Positions 16,832-26,173 of a stretch of DNA of 64,000 bases are shown piece by piece. Made by a program: the position numbers and the translations under genes. Origin of the DNA: Amphritea pacifica (GTDB lineage: Bacteria; Pseudomonadota; Gammaproteobacteria; Pseudomonadales; Balneatricaceae); NCBI RefSeq assembly GCF_016924145.1, contig NZ_JAFFZO010000013.1, positions 53,389-117,388 on the forward strand, read 5' to 3'. The notes under the pieces are model-generated. The model had not been told where the DNA came from and ran no database searches. It saw only the letters and a list, made by a program, of their open reading frames with translations. Numbering within the stretch: the first letter of the stretch is position 1; each line of letters begins with the position of its first letter.

Positions 16832-17638
16832 TTAGCCGGTTTTACCCATGCTTTCAATCATCTTCATCTCTTGCGCTGAGAAGCCTGCTTTTATTCTTAC
16901 TTCGTGATTGAAAGGACCTTTTAACGGCCCCTTCATATATTTCCACAGTAGATCGATAAAGGTTTTATCCGGATCCAGTTGACGTTGTTGGCATTGGTGA
17001 TGATACCAGCGGGTGCCGGAACTGACATGGCCGACCTCTTCGTTGGCAATCATGGTGAGGATATCAACCATTTTTTTATCGCCTAACTGGTCAAACCTTT
17101 GAATGGTTTTTGGCACTACATCCAGGGCGCGGGCTTCAAATACCCGGTGAACGATCCCCATCCTTTCGAGCATATCATCGGCGGTGTCGACCGCCATGCT
17201 CCAGAGTTCACCATGGGCTTTAAAACTGCCGTAGTCATAACCCATCTCTCTCAGACGACCACGCAGCGCGATAAAATGGTTGGCTTCCTCGCCAGCACAC
17301 TGCATCCAGTCTGCGTAAAACGCTTCGGGCATTCCCCGGTAACGGTAGACCGAATCCAACGCCAGATTAACCGCAGTCAGCTCAATGTGGGCGAGGGCGT
17401 GGATCAGCGCTGCGCGCCCCTCCTCTTTACCAAACTTACGTTTGTTGACTTCAGAAGGAGCGACTATTTCCGGTTTATCCGGCTGACCGGGCTGATTCAG
17501 TTGCTCTGGTTCATCGCCTTCGCGCCACTCCAGTTCACCGGCATTCCAGCGGCTGACGGTTTGCCGTGTCAGTTCGATCTTCAGATCAGGATCTGCTGTG
17601 AGGAACGCTTGTTTTGTGTGCTTGTATAAGTTCTGCAC
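16832..17638 (-). CDS. DUF455 ferritin-like domain protein
   Basis: 268 aa. The pattern GRAALIHALAHIELTAVNLALD, CAGEEANHF, and later MVDILTMIANEEVGHV gives the Glu/His pairs (EL-xx-N, ExxH, ExxGH) of a ferritin-like four-helix di-iron carboxylate site. It belongs to the conserved DUF455 family. These are often annotated as ferritin-like; the substrate is unknown. It is not MiaE, which has a different layout. Confidence 0.88.
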   Translation of the reverse strand: MQNLYKHTKQAFLTADPDLKIELTRQTVSRWNAGELEWREGDEPEQLNQPGQPDKPEIVAPSEVNKRKFGKEEGRAALIHALAHIELTAVNLALDSVYRYRGMPEAFYADWMQCAGEEANHFIALRGRLREMGYDYGSFKAHGELWSMAVDTADDMLERMGIVHRVFEARALDVVPKTIQRFDQLGDKKMVDILTMIANEEVGHVSSGTRWYHHQCQQRQLDPDKTFIDLLWKYMKGPLKGPFNHEVRIKAGFSAQEMKMIESMGKTG

Positions 17639-17788
17639 TTAAATTACCGCCGGGCTGATGAAAACGGCAGTCATTGTACCTTTTGCAGGCCCGGCAGTGG
17701 AGGGCAAAGCGTTTTTTTATGATCTGTATCCTGAACGCAACCGGTAGCCCGGGTTTGCAAACTGAGTTGCGATAGCTGAGTTACCGTG

Positions 17789-18214
17789 TTACCAGTCTCC
17801 GTATGATCGTCGATGGTGGAACCTGCGGTTGTCATGATGACGGTAGATTTTTCTGTGCTGGTGTGAATGTCTGTCAGAATGATATCTGTGACCGGGTTCA
17901 ACAACGTAAGAATGAGAGTAGCGTCCCGGGATCACAATGGTTGAATATGATCTCAAATGTGATCCTGCACCGAACCGCTCAGACCTGTTATAACCCGGCC
18001 GGTGATAGCCAGACCGGTAATCCGAATGTCTGTGGTGGCGGTCATTATAACGATAAGTGCTGAGATGCTGGTCACCGATATAGAGTCGCAGATTACCGCT
18101 GTCGATTGTGATCCCGCTATGGATAGTGACCCGGCTATCAGCAGAACTGCTGAGGGGCAGACCAAACAGAGTCAGCGAGAGCATCAATACGGGTAACGTT
18201 TTTAAATTGCTCAT
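17789..18214 (-). CDS. Secreted His/Tyr/Arg-rich protein
   Basis: 141 aa. Residues 1-25 (LPVLMLSLTLFGLPLSSSA) are a clear Sec signal peptide. The mature part is dominated by His, Tyr, Arg and Ser (for example YRYNDRHHRHSDYRSGYHR and YHSDRHSHQHRKIYRHHDNR). AGAGGTGAT upstream of the ATG is a strong ribosome site. No family is recognised. The composition suggests metal or nucleic-acid binding in the periplasm, but this is a guess. A second open frame at 17671-17904 overlaps it and has no signal for translation. Confidence 0.75.
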   Translation of the reverse strand: MSNLKTLPVLMLSLTLFGLPLSSSADSRVTIHSGITIDSGNLRLYIGDQHLSTYRYNDRHHRHSDYRSGYHRPGYNRSERFGAGSHLRSYSTIVIPGRYSHSYVVEPGHRYHSDRHSHQHRKIYRHHDNRRFHHRRSYGDW

Positions 18215-18432
18215 AATATCACCTCTTTTACGGTTAAATATTAGTGCAATAAACCCTTACCTAAGCTGAACAGAGGGGGTGTGTCAGTGGATGATTTTTC
18301 AGCATAAATGTCAGTCTGATTCAGCTGTGATACATATTGCAGATGTTAAGACCCCTGTTATCTGACTACTCAGATACCATCGAAGGTATCTGAGCTAACC
18401 ATTTGACTTAGCTCAGTTCTCTGTTTCCGGTT

Positions 18433-19404
18433 TCATATCTCGGGCACAAAGCGGGCAGGCCAGCTACCCCGCAGCGGGCGGAATAGCAGGCGCCTCAGTT
18501 TGTACCAGTAGGTGCCGAACAGGACAATAAACACACCAAAGCCAATAAAGATCACCAGTGGCAGGTTGTTGCTGTCGAGAATATTACTGCTGACAACCTT
18601 GAAGATTGCATAGATCGCATAAGAAAGGCTGGAGACCAGCATTGCCCGGCGGTCAACAAACAGGGCGGTCAGCAGAAACAGAATGAAAAACAGTAATAGT
18701 GCAATTTCGCGGTTGCTGCCTGCATCAAGCACCCCTGCATGGCTGAATAACAGGGTGGTCATCATGCCGTGGACAATCAGTGGGGATGCCAGCAGGTGAA
18801 GCCAGAATCCGCAATCACTGGCGCGCCGTTGTCGTTTGCGATCCTGTGCATCAAAGCTCATTGCCACCAGGAAAACGATCAGGCCCATCGCCGTGAAGAG
18901 TAGCTGGTGTCTGAACATATCGATGCCGACACTGCTGACCGTGGCAGCCACCAGTCCCGTCGCCACAGGTAACAGGCTGAATGGCATACGGTAACGCAGG
19001 TAGAATAGCAGCGAGCAAACGCTGAGCGTCAGAAACTGCAGGGTTGCGGTTTCAAACTGCGAGACCCCAAGTGCTTTGCTCAGAAAGTAGAGTGTCGATA
19101 TGAGAATGGCGATACCTGGCAGCGCCAGCCTGCGAACCCGTACCAGCCACTCAGCAGCACCCAGAAACAGCGCTGCGGGAAGCAGCCACTGGATCTGACT
19201 GAGATGCAGTGCAGCGATAGAAAAGGCGACAAACAGAACGCCTAAGGTGATGAAAATATCGCCGAAGTTACGGATAAAGCGCAGTTGTTCTTCGCTTGTG
19301 GGTTCGTCGTTATCCTGCGCGGCACTGAACGCGATCAGTTCCTGCAGTTGTTTGTGGGAGATAATGCCGCGCTGAGCGGCTCTCTCCAGGGTCTCAATAT
19401 CCAC
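18433..19404 (-). CDS. DUF2157-like multi-pass membrane protein
   Basis: 323 aa with an N-terminal cytoplasmic helix region (residues 1-45, DIETLERAAQRGIISHKQL) followed by about ten hydrophobic segments. The LERAxxxGxIsxxQ opening followed by many membrane helices is the DUF2157 pattern. The function is unknown. It stands alone, 88 bp downstream of the thioesterase gene on the same strand. Confidence 0.75.
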   Translation of the reverse strand: MDIETLERAAQRGIISHKQLQELIAFSAAQDNDEPTSEEQLRFIRNFGDIFITLGVLFVAFSIAALHLSQIQWLLPAALFLGAAEWLVRVRRLALPGIAILISTLYFLSKALGVSQFETATLQFLTLSVCSLLFYLRYRMPFSLLPVATGLVAATVSSVGIDMFRHQLLFTAMGLIVFLVAMSFDAQDRKRQRRASDCGFWLHLLASPLIVHGMMTTLLFSHAGVLDAGSNREIALLLFFILFLLTALFVDRRAMLVSSLSYAIYAIFKVVSSNILDSNNLPLVIFIGFGVFIVLFGTYWYKLRRLLFRPLRGSWPARFVPEI

Positions 19405-19492
19405 GCTGTCTCCATTCCAAATGGCGTAGCTTAGCGCTATTTTGCCAGCGGGGTAAGAGGAAGCTGGCCCGGCGGGTGGTAGTGACAGGGGA

Positions 19493-19981
19493 TTAGCGGC
19501 GCCGGATTCCGATTTTACGGCCGATATTGGCGGGTTTGGGCAGATCCGCCTGCAGCTGTGCTATTGCATCTATCTGTTCGGTCACTCCCGCAGGAAACTC
19601 ACAGCTACTACGGCTGTTCAGATCAACACACATGGCCATCTGCTCCAGAGTTGCCGCGAGGTATTCAACCCCCATATCGGTATGGGCGTACATCTCAAAG
19701 TAGAGGTGCAGGCGCTTGCTGTCGTGATCGATCAGCTGGCAGCGGATCTCAACAGGCTGATCCAGTATAACTTCGTTGTTGTAGGTAATGTGGTTCTCCA
19801 ACACCATCCAGGATATTCCGGTTTGTTCAGTGACCGCTTCACTTAACCCCAACTGACTCACCAACTCTACGCCCGCCAGATCGAAAATCAGAACGTAATA
19901 GGCAACATTCATATGATTGTTGTAATCAAGCCACTCTGGTTTGATCCGGGTGCGGTAAATAATCGGTGCTTTTGGCGTCAT
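19493..19981 (-). CDS. Hot-dog fold acyl-CoA thioesterase
   Basis: 162 aa from the ATG at 19981, chosen because AGGAAG lies seven bases upstream; an in-frame start at 20023 would overlap the previous gene. The block RTRIKPEWLDYNNHMNVAYY carries the Asp-xx-xH/N catalytic pattern of 4-hydroxybenzoyl-CoA/YbgC-type thioesterases, and LDLAGVEL-like and YFEMYAH stretches agree. Several relatives are annotated as carnitine- or betaine-related thioesterases; the substrate cannot be inferred here. Confidence 0.85.
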   Translation of the reverse strand: MTPKAPIIYRTRIKPEWLDYNNHMNVAYYVLIFDLAGVELVSQLGLSEAVTEQTGISWMVLENHITYNNEVILDQPVEIRCQLIDHDSKRLHLYFEMYAHTDMGVEYLAATLEQMAMCVDLNSRSSCEFPAGVTEQIDAIAQLQADLPKPANIGRKIGIRRR

Positions 19982-20000
19982 CAGTTCAGCTTCCTGTGTG

Positions 20001-20204
20001 CTATTGGCTCTGTTCTGTTTCACTGTGATGTTGGGCCGCCTCTTTGAGGGCTTTCTGTTCGGCTTTCCAGATATTCAGCTCCTCATAATAAGTGTCCCAG
20101 ACACAGGGAGAGCATTCGCTTTCACAACATTCGAAGTCGGCAGGTGGCGTTGGTTTCTCCCGGGTCATAACGGTAACGGGCTGGGAGGCGTTTTCTTGCT
20201 TCAT
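20001..20204 (-). CDS. Oxidoreductase-like domain protein
   Basis: 67 aa from the ATG at 20204. The segment PTPPADFECCESECSPCVWD is the signature of the short PF09791 'oxidoreductase-like' family, with a CCxxxCxxCVWDxYYEEL pattern, and is followed by a charged helix. The role is unknown. It precedes the thioesterase by 19 bp on the same strand and is divergent from the YgiQ-like gene. Confidence 0.85.
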   Translation of the reverse strand: MKQENASQPVTVMTREKPTPPADFECCESECSPCVWDTYYEELNIWKAEQKALKEAAQHHSETEQSQ

Positions 20205-20384
20205 ATGGGTCAATGCTTTTCTGTTCGCTTTCGTTTATTCCTGACTATTTTACTATGATTATCCCTCTACGCCCATCCGATATGGGTAGGGCATAATAGG
20301 CAGGGCGCAACTTTTATACTATATGTCAGCGGTGCTTTCTGCGACAATGTGTCCCCGATTTTAAGTTGTCTCGCTGATATCTCC

Positions 20385-22640
20385 ATGAAAAAAACCGCTC
20401 CAGGCCTGTTCTCCTACCCCCGCTACTGGGCTGAATGCTTCGGCGTCGCGCCCTTTTTGCCGACCAGTCGTCAGGAGATGGAGCAACTCGGCTGGGATAG
20501 CTGTGACATTATTATCGTGACCGGTGACGCCTATGTTGACCACCCCAGTTTCGGTATGGCGGTTATGGGGCGTCTGCTTGAGGCGCAGGGATTCAGAGTA
20601 GGTATTATCGCTCAGCCTGACTGGCGCAGCGCGGATGATTTTATGGCGCTGGGTAAGCCTAATCTCTATTTTGGTGTGACAGCCGGCAATATGGATTCGA
20701 TGATCAACCGCTATACCGCCGATCTGCGGCTACGCCATGACGATGCGTATACCGCGGGTGGTAAAGGTGGCAGCCGGCCAGACCGGGCGGTTATTGTCTA
20801 TAGCCAGCGCTGTAAAGAGGCCTGGAGTGATGTGCCGGTGGTGCTGGGCGGGATTGAAGCCAGTTTACGCCGCATTGCGCAGTATGATTACTGGAGCAAC
20901 AAAGTCCGTCGGTCGGTATTGCTGGATGCGACCGCCGATATTCTGCTTTACGGCAATGCGGAGCGGGCGATTGTTGAACTCAGTCATGGGCTTGCTGCCG
21001 GCAAAAGTGTTGATGACCTTTGGGATCTGCGGGGTACGGTACATATCCGCCAGAAGCCACCGGCAGGCTTTGTTGAACTGGATTCAACCCGCATAGACTG
21101 GCCCGGAAATATCGACAAACTGCCAAACCCGTACGATTTCGGAAATGATCAGAGTGGCGTCGATAAGCTGCTGGATCCCACGACAAAGCGGTGCGGGGCG
21201 GATAGTTCTGTAGCTGCTAACAGTGATCAGACGCGTGATGAGGCGACACCCATTCGCATCATCCCTATGCCCCTTAAACGTAAAGAGAAACTCCAGCCGG
21301 AAACAACCTATATCCGTCTGCCATCGTTTGATAAGGTCGCTAAGGACTCTGCATTGTACGCGCATGCATCCCGGGTGTTACATCAGGAATCCAATCCGCA
21401 TAATGCCCGGGCGCTGATGCAGAAGCATGGTAATCGTGAGATCTGGGTGAATCCGCCGCCCATCCCTCTTGAAACACCGGAGATGGATGGGGTATTCGGT
21501 TTGCCCTATCAGCGGGTGCCGCATCCCCGCTATGGTAAACAGAAGATCCCTGCTTACGATATGATCCGCTTCTCAATCAATATTATGCGCGGCTGTTTTG
21601 GCGGCTGTACCTTCTGTTCGATCACCGAGCATGAAGGACGGATTATCCAGAGCCGATCCCATGAATCGATTTTGAATGAGATAGCAGAGATACGGGATAA
21701 GGTACCTGGCTTTACCGGATCTATTTCTGATCTGGGGGGGCCGACCTCCAATATGTATTTCCTTAATTGTAACGATGATGAGATTCAGTCAAACTGCAGG
21801 AAACTCTCCTGCGTCTATCCTACCATCTGTAAAAACCTGGATACCGACCATAGCCGGACCACCGAGCTGTATCGCAAAGCCCGGAAAATGGAGGGGATTC
21901 ACAATGTCGCGATCGCTTCCGGCCTGCGCTATGACCTGGCGGTTAAAGACCCGGAATATGTGCGTGAGCTGGTGACCTACCACGTCGGCGGTTATCTGAA
22001 AATTGCTCCGGAACACAGTGAGCAAAATACCCTCAGTAAGATGATGAAGCCGGGTATGGATACCTACTACGACTTTAAAAAGATGTTTGACCGCTTCTCT
22101 CAGGAAGCGGGCAAGAAGCAATATCTGATCCCCTATTTTATCGCCGCTCACCCGGGCTGTGAGGATGAAGATATGCTCAATCTGTCTCTGTGGCTGAAAC
22201 AGAATGACGTTAAGGTGGATCAGGTACAGAATTTTTATCCGTCACCTATGTCCCTGGCGACAGCGATGTACCACTCAGAGAAAAACCCTCTGAAACAGGT
22301 GACTTATAAAAGCGAACCCCTTTATATCCCCCGGGACAAAGATCAGCGCAAGGCTCATAAAACGCTGCTGCGCTACCATGACCCTGAGAACTGGCCTGCA
22401 CTGCGGGTTAAGCTGAAGGAGATGGGACGGGAAGATCTCATCGGAACCCGGCCTGGACAACTGGTGGCGCCCGCTGAGGAGCCTAAACGCCGGGAGAATG
22501 GCAGAGGGGCGGTCAAATCTGCTGACCGCCCACGGGCAGCTGTAAGAGCCGCAGTGAGAGGTAAAAAAAGCGCTGCTTCACGCCCGGCTAAAAAACGTAA
22601 AGGGGCAGGGCAAAGCAGCGTTAAAAAGCAGCAACACTGA
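20385..22640 (+). CDS. YgiQ family radical SAM protein
   Basis: 751 aa from the ATG at 20385 ([20 protein letters not shown]). The N-terminal B12-like or wing domain holds [17 protein letters not shown]; the radical SAM cluster motif CFGGCTFC (CxxxCxxC) is near residue 405, followed by [14 protein letters not shown]-type blocks. This is the UPF0313/YgiQ family. Its reaction is not established. The last 55 residues are a Lys/Arg-rich tail. A hairpin over the stop codon is the terminator of the convergent small gene. Confidence 0.93.
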   Translation: MKKTAPGLFSYPRYWAECFGVAPFLPTSRQEMEQLGWDSCDIIIVTGDAYVDHPSFGMAVMGRLLEAQGFRVGIIAQPDWRSADDFMALGKPNLYFGVTAGNMDSMINRYTADLRLRHDDAYTAGGKGGSRPDRAVIVYSQRCKEAWSDVPVVLGGIEASLRRIAQYDYWSNKVRRSVLLDATADILLYGNAERAIVELSHGLAAGKSVDDLWDLRGTVHIRQKPPAGFVELDSTRIDWPGNIDKLPNPYDFGNDQSGVDKLLDPTTKRCGADSSVAANSDQTRDEATPIRIIPMPLKRKEKLQPETTYIRLPSFDKVAKDSALYAHASRVLHQESNPHNARALMQKHGNREIWVNPPPIPLETPEMDGVFGLPYQRVPHPRYGKQKIPAYDMIRFSINIMRGCFGGCTFCSITEHEGRIIQSRSHESILNEIAEIRDKVPGFTGSISDLGGPTSNMYFLNCNDDEIQSNCRKLSCVYPTICKNLDTDHSRTTELYRKARKMEGIHNVAIASGLRYDLAVKDPEYVRELVTYHVGGYLKIAPEHSEQNTLSKMMKPGMDTYYDFKKMFDRFSQEAGKKQYLIPYFIAAHPGCEDEDMLNLSLWLKQNDVKVDQVQNFYPSPMSLATAMYHSEKNPLKQVTYKSEPLYIPRDKDQRKAHKTLLRYHDPENWPALRVKLKEMGREDLIGTRPGQLVAPAEEPKRRENGRGAVKSADRPRAAVRAAVRGKKSAASRPAKKRKGAGQSSVKKQQH

Positions 22641-22650
22641 TTGTTGCTGC
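22623..22650 (-). terminator. Terminator overlapping the end of the YgiQ-like gene
   Basis: GCAGCAACA (22628-22636), loop CTGAT, TGTTGCTGC (22642-22650). On the reverse strand it is followed by TTTTT, so it ends the small gene at 22670-22864; it also spans the stop codon of the forward gene. Confidence 0.7.
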
Positions 22651-22669
22651 GGGCTGGGTGGAACTTAGT

Positions 22670-22864
22670 TCAGAACAGTTCGTAAGACTCCGTGATGCGG
22701 CGCTTCAGGGAACGTTCCTCCATATAGTCTTCTATCATCTGACGTTTACGGTTTCGACGTCCGCCCTTTTTTTGTCGTTCTGGTTCAGGGTTTTTAAAAA
22801 AATCGTTGTCCATCTCATCAAGAGCTTCGGTTGACAGGTCGTCCAGACGGATTTTGCTACTCAT
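22670..22864 (-). CDS. Small charged protein, PA3496-like (copy 1)
   Basis: 64 aa, charged throughout. The C-terminal block RRNRKRQMIEDYMEERSLKRRI resembles the short PA3496 family (described as putative envelope integrity proteins). A GGGTAAC region precedes the ATG and a terminator follows. A second protein of the same type is encoded about 200 bp upstream. Confidence 0.7.
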   Translation of the reverse strand: MSSKIRLDDLSTEALDEMDNDFFKNPEPERQKKGGRRNRKRQMIEDYMEERSLKRRITESYELF

Positions 22865-23036
22865 CGATAGTTACCCGGGTTGCGTTTTTTATGATGGGTA
22901 AATAAAAACCTTTAAGGGTGACGATAGCGTGACGTCTCTATTAAGCTTTGTTAACAGGGATATTACATACGGGCATGTGTTTGCCGCTGGCGATTATCGA
23001 GGCGATGTGAATGGGGGCTGGTGTCGCAACAGAGAA

Positions 23037-23064
23037 ACTGAAAAGGGCAGCGGATGCTGCCCTT
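23037..23064 (-). terminator. Terminator after the second PA3496-like gene
   Basis: AAGGGCAGC (23043-23051), loop GGAT, GCTGCCCTT (23056-23064) overlaps the stop codon; on the reverse strand TTTTC follows. Confidence 0.7.
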
Positions 23065-23248
23065 AGTCGTCGTAGAATTCACGTAGTTCGCGTTCGAGTC
23101 TGCGTTGTTCCATGAGTAGCTCTATACGTCTTCTTTTCTCAGCATCACAGCAATACTTTTTCTCTTTAGCATCGATCTCAATCTCATCATCTTCCCAGTC
23201 ATCTGCTAGATCGAGAAGTTCTGTGTCTTGTTTTTCTTTCTCTGTCAT
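23063..23248 (-). CDS. Small charged protein, PA3496-like (copy 2)
   Basis: 61 aa from the ATG at 23248, which has GGAG six bases upstream; a start at 23269 lacks one. An acidic front (DWEDDEIEIDAKEK) is followed by a CC pair and then KRRRIELLMEQRRLERELREF, the same kind of block as in copy 1. No catalytic motif is seen. The two genes may share an origin but have diverged strongly in the front half. Confidence 0.7.
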   Translation of the reverse strand: MTEKEKQDTELLDLADDWEDDEIEIDAKEKKYCCDAEKRRRIELLMEQRRLERELREFYDD

Positions 23249-23269
23249 GGCTCCGCTCTTCACATGCAA

Positions 23270-23537
23270 GTTGGCTTTAGATAGTGCTTATCAAAATTAG
23301 CCAATACTGATTAATTACATGATCAAACCCGCCTGCCCTGCAGGTTCGCGTCTAACCAGATTATGGGACAAGATTCGCAGGCGTAAAATGAATTTTTATA
23401 CACCAAACGATTGTTTATATGAATATTTTTGAAGAAAGAAAAGATGGTAAAAGGCATAAAGAATGCTAAAGACTCATTTGAGCTGGCAGGATGTCCGGGG
23501 CGCAGCAAGGGGGAGTAGGTGGTGGTTGTGATATGAC
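23270..23537. other. Intergenic region upstream of the second PA3496-like gene
   Basis: The stretch between the two reverse-strand genes is AT-rich at 23380-23470 and holds no convincing gene. An open frame at 23323-23622 overlaps the htpX terminator and has no protein-like sequence. Confidence 0.4.
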
Positions 23538-23562
23538 AAAAAAAACGCCCCGTGTGGGGCGT
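23538..23562 (-). terminator. htpX terminator
   Basis: ACGCCCC (23545-23551), loop GTGT, GGGGCGT (23556-23562); on the reverse strand seven T follow. It is 29 bp after the htpX stop. Confidence 0.9.
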
Positions 23563-23590
23563 ATGGCAGGTGGTTTTTAGCCTGAACGGG

Positions 23591-24475
23591 TTAGCGCTTT
23601 TGCAGGGCGGCAATACGGTCATCCAGGGGTGGGTGGGTTGCCAGTAACGCCATCAGGCCGCCTTTAAGATGACTGCTGATACCAAATGCAGTGAGCGTTT
23701 CCGGCATCTGATCAGGCACATTATATTCGGCTTTCAGGCGTTGCAGAGCTCCGATCATGGCATGTGGGCTGGCCAGCTGTGCTCCCATCTCATCCGCCCG
23801 GTATTCTCTTCGACGGCTGAACCAGGCAACAATGGTTGAGGCCAGGATGCCCAGCACTATTTCAGCGACAATCGTTGTAATGAAATAGCCAATGCCGTGA
23901 CCCTGTTCATTTTTCAGGATTGCCCGGTCGACAAAATGACCGATGATGCGCGCAAAGAACATTACGAAAGTATTGACGACGCCCTGAATCAGGGTCAGGG
24001 TGACCATATCGCCATTGGCAACATGGCCTATCTCGTGTGCCAGAACGGCCCTGATCTCCTCCCGGCGAAAGCGCTGCAGCAATCCCAGACTGACGGCAAC
24101 CAGGGCATCGTTTTTATTCCAGCCGGTGGCGAAAGCGTTGGCCTGTTGGGCTGGGAAGATACCGACTTCCGGCATGCCAATACCGGCCTGATCGGCCAGC
24201 TCTTTAACGGTGTCCAGCAGCCACTGTTCATCAGCACTGCGTGCCTGAGTGATCACTTCAGTTCCGGTGCTGTTTTTTGCCATAAACTTAGATAAAAACA
24301 GCGATACAAAAGAGCCCGCAAAACCAAACACGGCGCAGAAGATCAGCAGATTGCCCAGATCAAGATTGACGCCGTTTGCCTGTAGCATTGACCCCACACC
24401 AAACAGGCTGAGGGTCACGCTGGCAAGTGCTATGACTGCAATGTTGGTTAACAGGAAAAGACCGATTCGCATCAT
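23591..24475 (-). CDS. htpX: Membrane zinc metalloprotease HtpX
   Basis: 294 aa, matching E. coli HtpX (293). Inner-membrane protease that degrades misfolded membrane proteins. Zinc motif HEIGH in [15 protein letters not shown] near residue 145, third ligand Glu in [10 protein letters not shown], four hydrophobic segments (about 7-25, 38-58, 157-180, 192-215). The C-terminal [12 protein letters not shown] is typical. The first two codons are both ATG and either may start it. Confidence 0.97.
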   Translation of the reverse strand: MMRIGLFLLTNIAVIALASVTLSLFGVGSMLQANGVNLDLGNLLIFCAVFGFAGSFVSLFLSKFMAKNSTGTEVITQARSADEQWLLDTVKELADQAGIGMPEVGIFPAQQANAFATGWNKNDALVAVSLGLLQRFRREEIRAVLAHEIGHVANGDMVTLTLIQGVVNTFVMFFARIIGHFVDRAILKNEQGHGIGYFITTIVAEIVLGILASTIVAWFSRRREYRADEMGAQLASPHAMIGALQRLKAEYNVPDQMPETLTAFGISSHLKGGLMALLATHPPLDDRIAALQKR

Positions 24476-24637
24476 GATTCAGTTAGCTCTTATTAATTAA
24501 GTTGATGATATAGATATAGGCGAAGGGAAATAGTTTCAACCACTTTGCTGATTGGGGGGGATAAATAACTGGCCCTGTCGTCAGTGCGTCTCTATAATCG
24601 CGACTTTTTACGTAAAATGTACCTCGGCGGATCTCGG

Positions 24638-25558
24638 ATGCAGGCAATTTTTGATTCTATCTCAACGCAGCTCGATCTGTCTGCGGGAGAGGTCAGGCGG
24701 CTGTTTCATGGCCGGGGTCGCTGTTACCCCGGATATGAGCAACTGGTCATCGATCTGCTGCCTCCGGTCGCGATAATCCGCTTATTCAGCGAGCACCCGG
24801 TTGAGTTGATTGAGGCGCTGAATCGCTATTTTCAACAGTTACAAAGTCCCTTTAAACCCGATGCGCTGGTGGTGCAGCACCGCTATCGACGGGAAAATAG
24901 TATCGAGGTACTGTGGAATACCGGGGATGAGGCGCTGGATCAGCGTTTGATGGTGACTGAGCTGGGGCTGAAGTATGTTGTGCAGCCATTAAAAAACCAG
25001 AACAGTGGTCTGTTTCTGGATATGCGAGAGGGGCGTCGCTGGGTTAAGCAAAACAGTCAGGGCAAGCGGGTACTGAATCTGTTTTCCTATACCTGCGGTT
25101 TCTCGGTTGTGGCTATGGCTGGTGGAGCCGAAGGCGTTGTTAACCTGGATATGAGTCGTGGCGCACTCAGTAGCGGACGACAAAATCATCGTCTTAATCA
25201 GCTGTCTGTGGAGCGGGTGAGGTTTTTAGGCCACGACCTGTTTCGTTCCTGGGGTAAGCTCAGGCGAGAGGGACCATACAATCTGGTGATTATTGATCCC
25301 CCAAGTTTCCAGCGAGGGAGTTTTGTTGCCACCGATGATTATCGAAAAGTACTGAAGCGTCTGCCTGATCTGACTGCTGATAAAGGCGAAGTGTTGCTGT
25401 GTCTTAACTACCCTCAATTGGGTAGTGACTTCCTTATGCAGCTGGTTAAGGATTGTTGTCCTGAATTTAGTTTTTGTGAACGTATTGCAAATCCGGATGA
25501 TTTTCCGGATAGGGATCCAGAGCAATCGCTGAAGGTTTTGTTATTTAAAAAAGGCTGA
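24638..25558 (+). CDS. Class I SAM-dependent methyltransferase, RlmI/RlmKL-like
   Basis: 306 aa from the ATG at 24638, with CGGCGGA upstream; a GTG at 24584 would add 18 residues. The catalytic half has the SAM-binding block RVLNLFSYTCGFSVVAMAGGA, then NLDMSRGAL, and the target-site motif IIDPPSFQRGSF. QNSGLFLDMREGRRWV is the COG1092 rRNA (cytosine-C5/guanine) methyltransferase pattern. No PUA domain is visible, so it is shorter than RlmI. It is probably an RNA methyltransferase; the exact base is not known. Confidence 0.85.
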   Translation: MQAIFDSISTQLDLSAGEVRRLFHGRGRCYPGYEQLVIDLLPPVAIIRLFSEHPVELIEALNRYFQQLQSPFKPDALVVQHRYRRENSIEVLWNTGDEALDQRLMVTELGLKYVVQPLKNQNSGLFLDMREGRRWVKQNSQGKRVLNLFSYTCGFSVVAMAGGAEGVVNLDMSRGALSSGRQNHRLNQLSVERVRFLGHDLFRSWGKLRREGPYNLVIIDPPSFQRGSFVATDDYRKVLKRLPDLTADKGEVLLCLNYPQLGSDFLMQLVKDCCPEFSFCERIANPDDFPDRDPEQSLKVLLFKKG

Positions 25559-25600
25559 CCGAACAGTCTGCAAGTAAAGTGTGTTTGAAGCGGGAATGTT

Positions 25601-26077
25601 ATGAATCTGATCTGCCTGGATCTGGAGGCGAGTGGCCTGGGGCCGGACTCCTATCCTATTGAAGTCGCCTGGAAAAGTACTGCTGATGAGAGCGATAGTT
25701 TTTTGATCAACCCTGATTCAGTTCCTGGCTGGACCTTCTGGGATGAGTTTGCCGAAGAGATACATAGCCTCTGTCGTACTGAGCTGCGTCAGCAAGGGGT
25801 GAGTGCTGAAGCGGCCTGCAACCGACTGAATGATGCATTGCAGGGGTGTGAAGTTATTAGTGATGCCTGGGAATTTGATTATTTCTGGCTTAAGCGTCTG
25901 TTTGTTGCTGCGGGACAGAAAATGGCGTTTCGCTTAGTGGGGTTACGAGAGTTGCTCAGCCCTGAAGAGTTGATTCAGTATCAGTTTATCAGTAAGGCGC
26001 AGTTGCGCCAGCACCGGGCGATGAGTGATGTCGATCATATATTACAAGCTGTTTACAGTGTGCGGTTCCAGGAATAA
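25601..26077 (+). CDS. DEDDh-type 3'-5' exonuclease-like protein
   Basis: 158 aa. The opening LICLDLEASGLG carries the DxE of exonuclease motif I; ISDAWEFDYFWL fits motif II; and RAMSDVDHI gives the final Asp of motif III with a nearby His. It is therefore a small RNase T-like or DnaQ-like nuclease, or a non-catalytic relative. It follows the methyltransferase by 42 bp, possibly in one transcript, and ends at a strong terminator. Confidence 0.75.
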   Translation: MNLICLDLEASGLGPDSYPIEVAWKSTADESDSFLINPDSVPGWTFWDEFAEEIHSLCRTELRQQGVSAEAACNRLNDALQGCEVISDAWEFDYFWLKRLFVAAGQKMAFRLVGLRELLSPEELIQYQFISKAQLRQHRAMSDVDHILQAVYSVRFQE

Positions 26078-26106
26078 CGTTTCTGTCGTCAACTAAATCG
26101 CTTGTT

Positions 26107-26135
26107 AAAAGGCAATCATTGGATTGCCTTTTTTG
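26107..26135. terminator. Bidirectional terminator between exonuclease and HDOD genes
   Basis: AAAAGGCAATC (26107-26117), loop ATTG, GATTGCCTTTT (26122-26132) followed by more T. It lies 30 bp after the forward gene and can serve the convergent gene as well. Confidence 0.9.
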
Positions 26136-26173
26136 TGTGCCTGAAACACTGGCTACCGTTCTATCCCTGTTCC

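Noticed and set aside
17671-17904. 77-codon reverse frame
   Set aside because: Overlaps the secreted protein in another frame; no ribosome site and no family signal.
23323-23622. 99-codon reverse frame
   Set aside because: Covers the htpX terminator and the end of htpX; no protein-like pattern.
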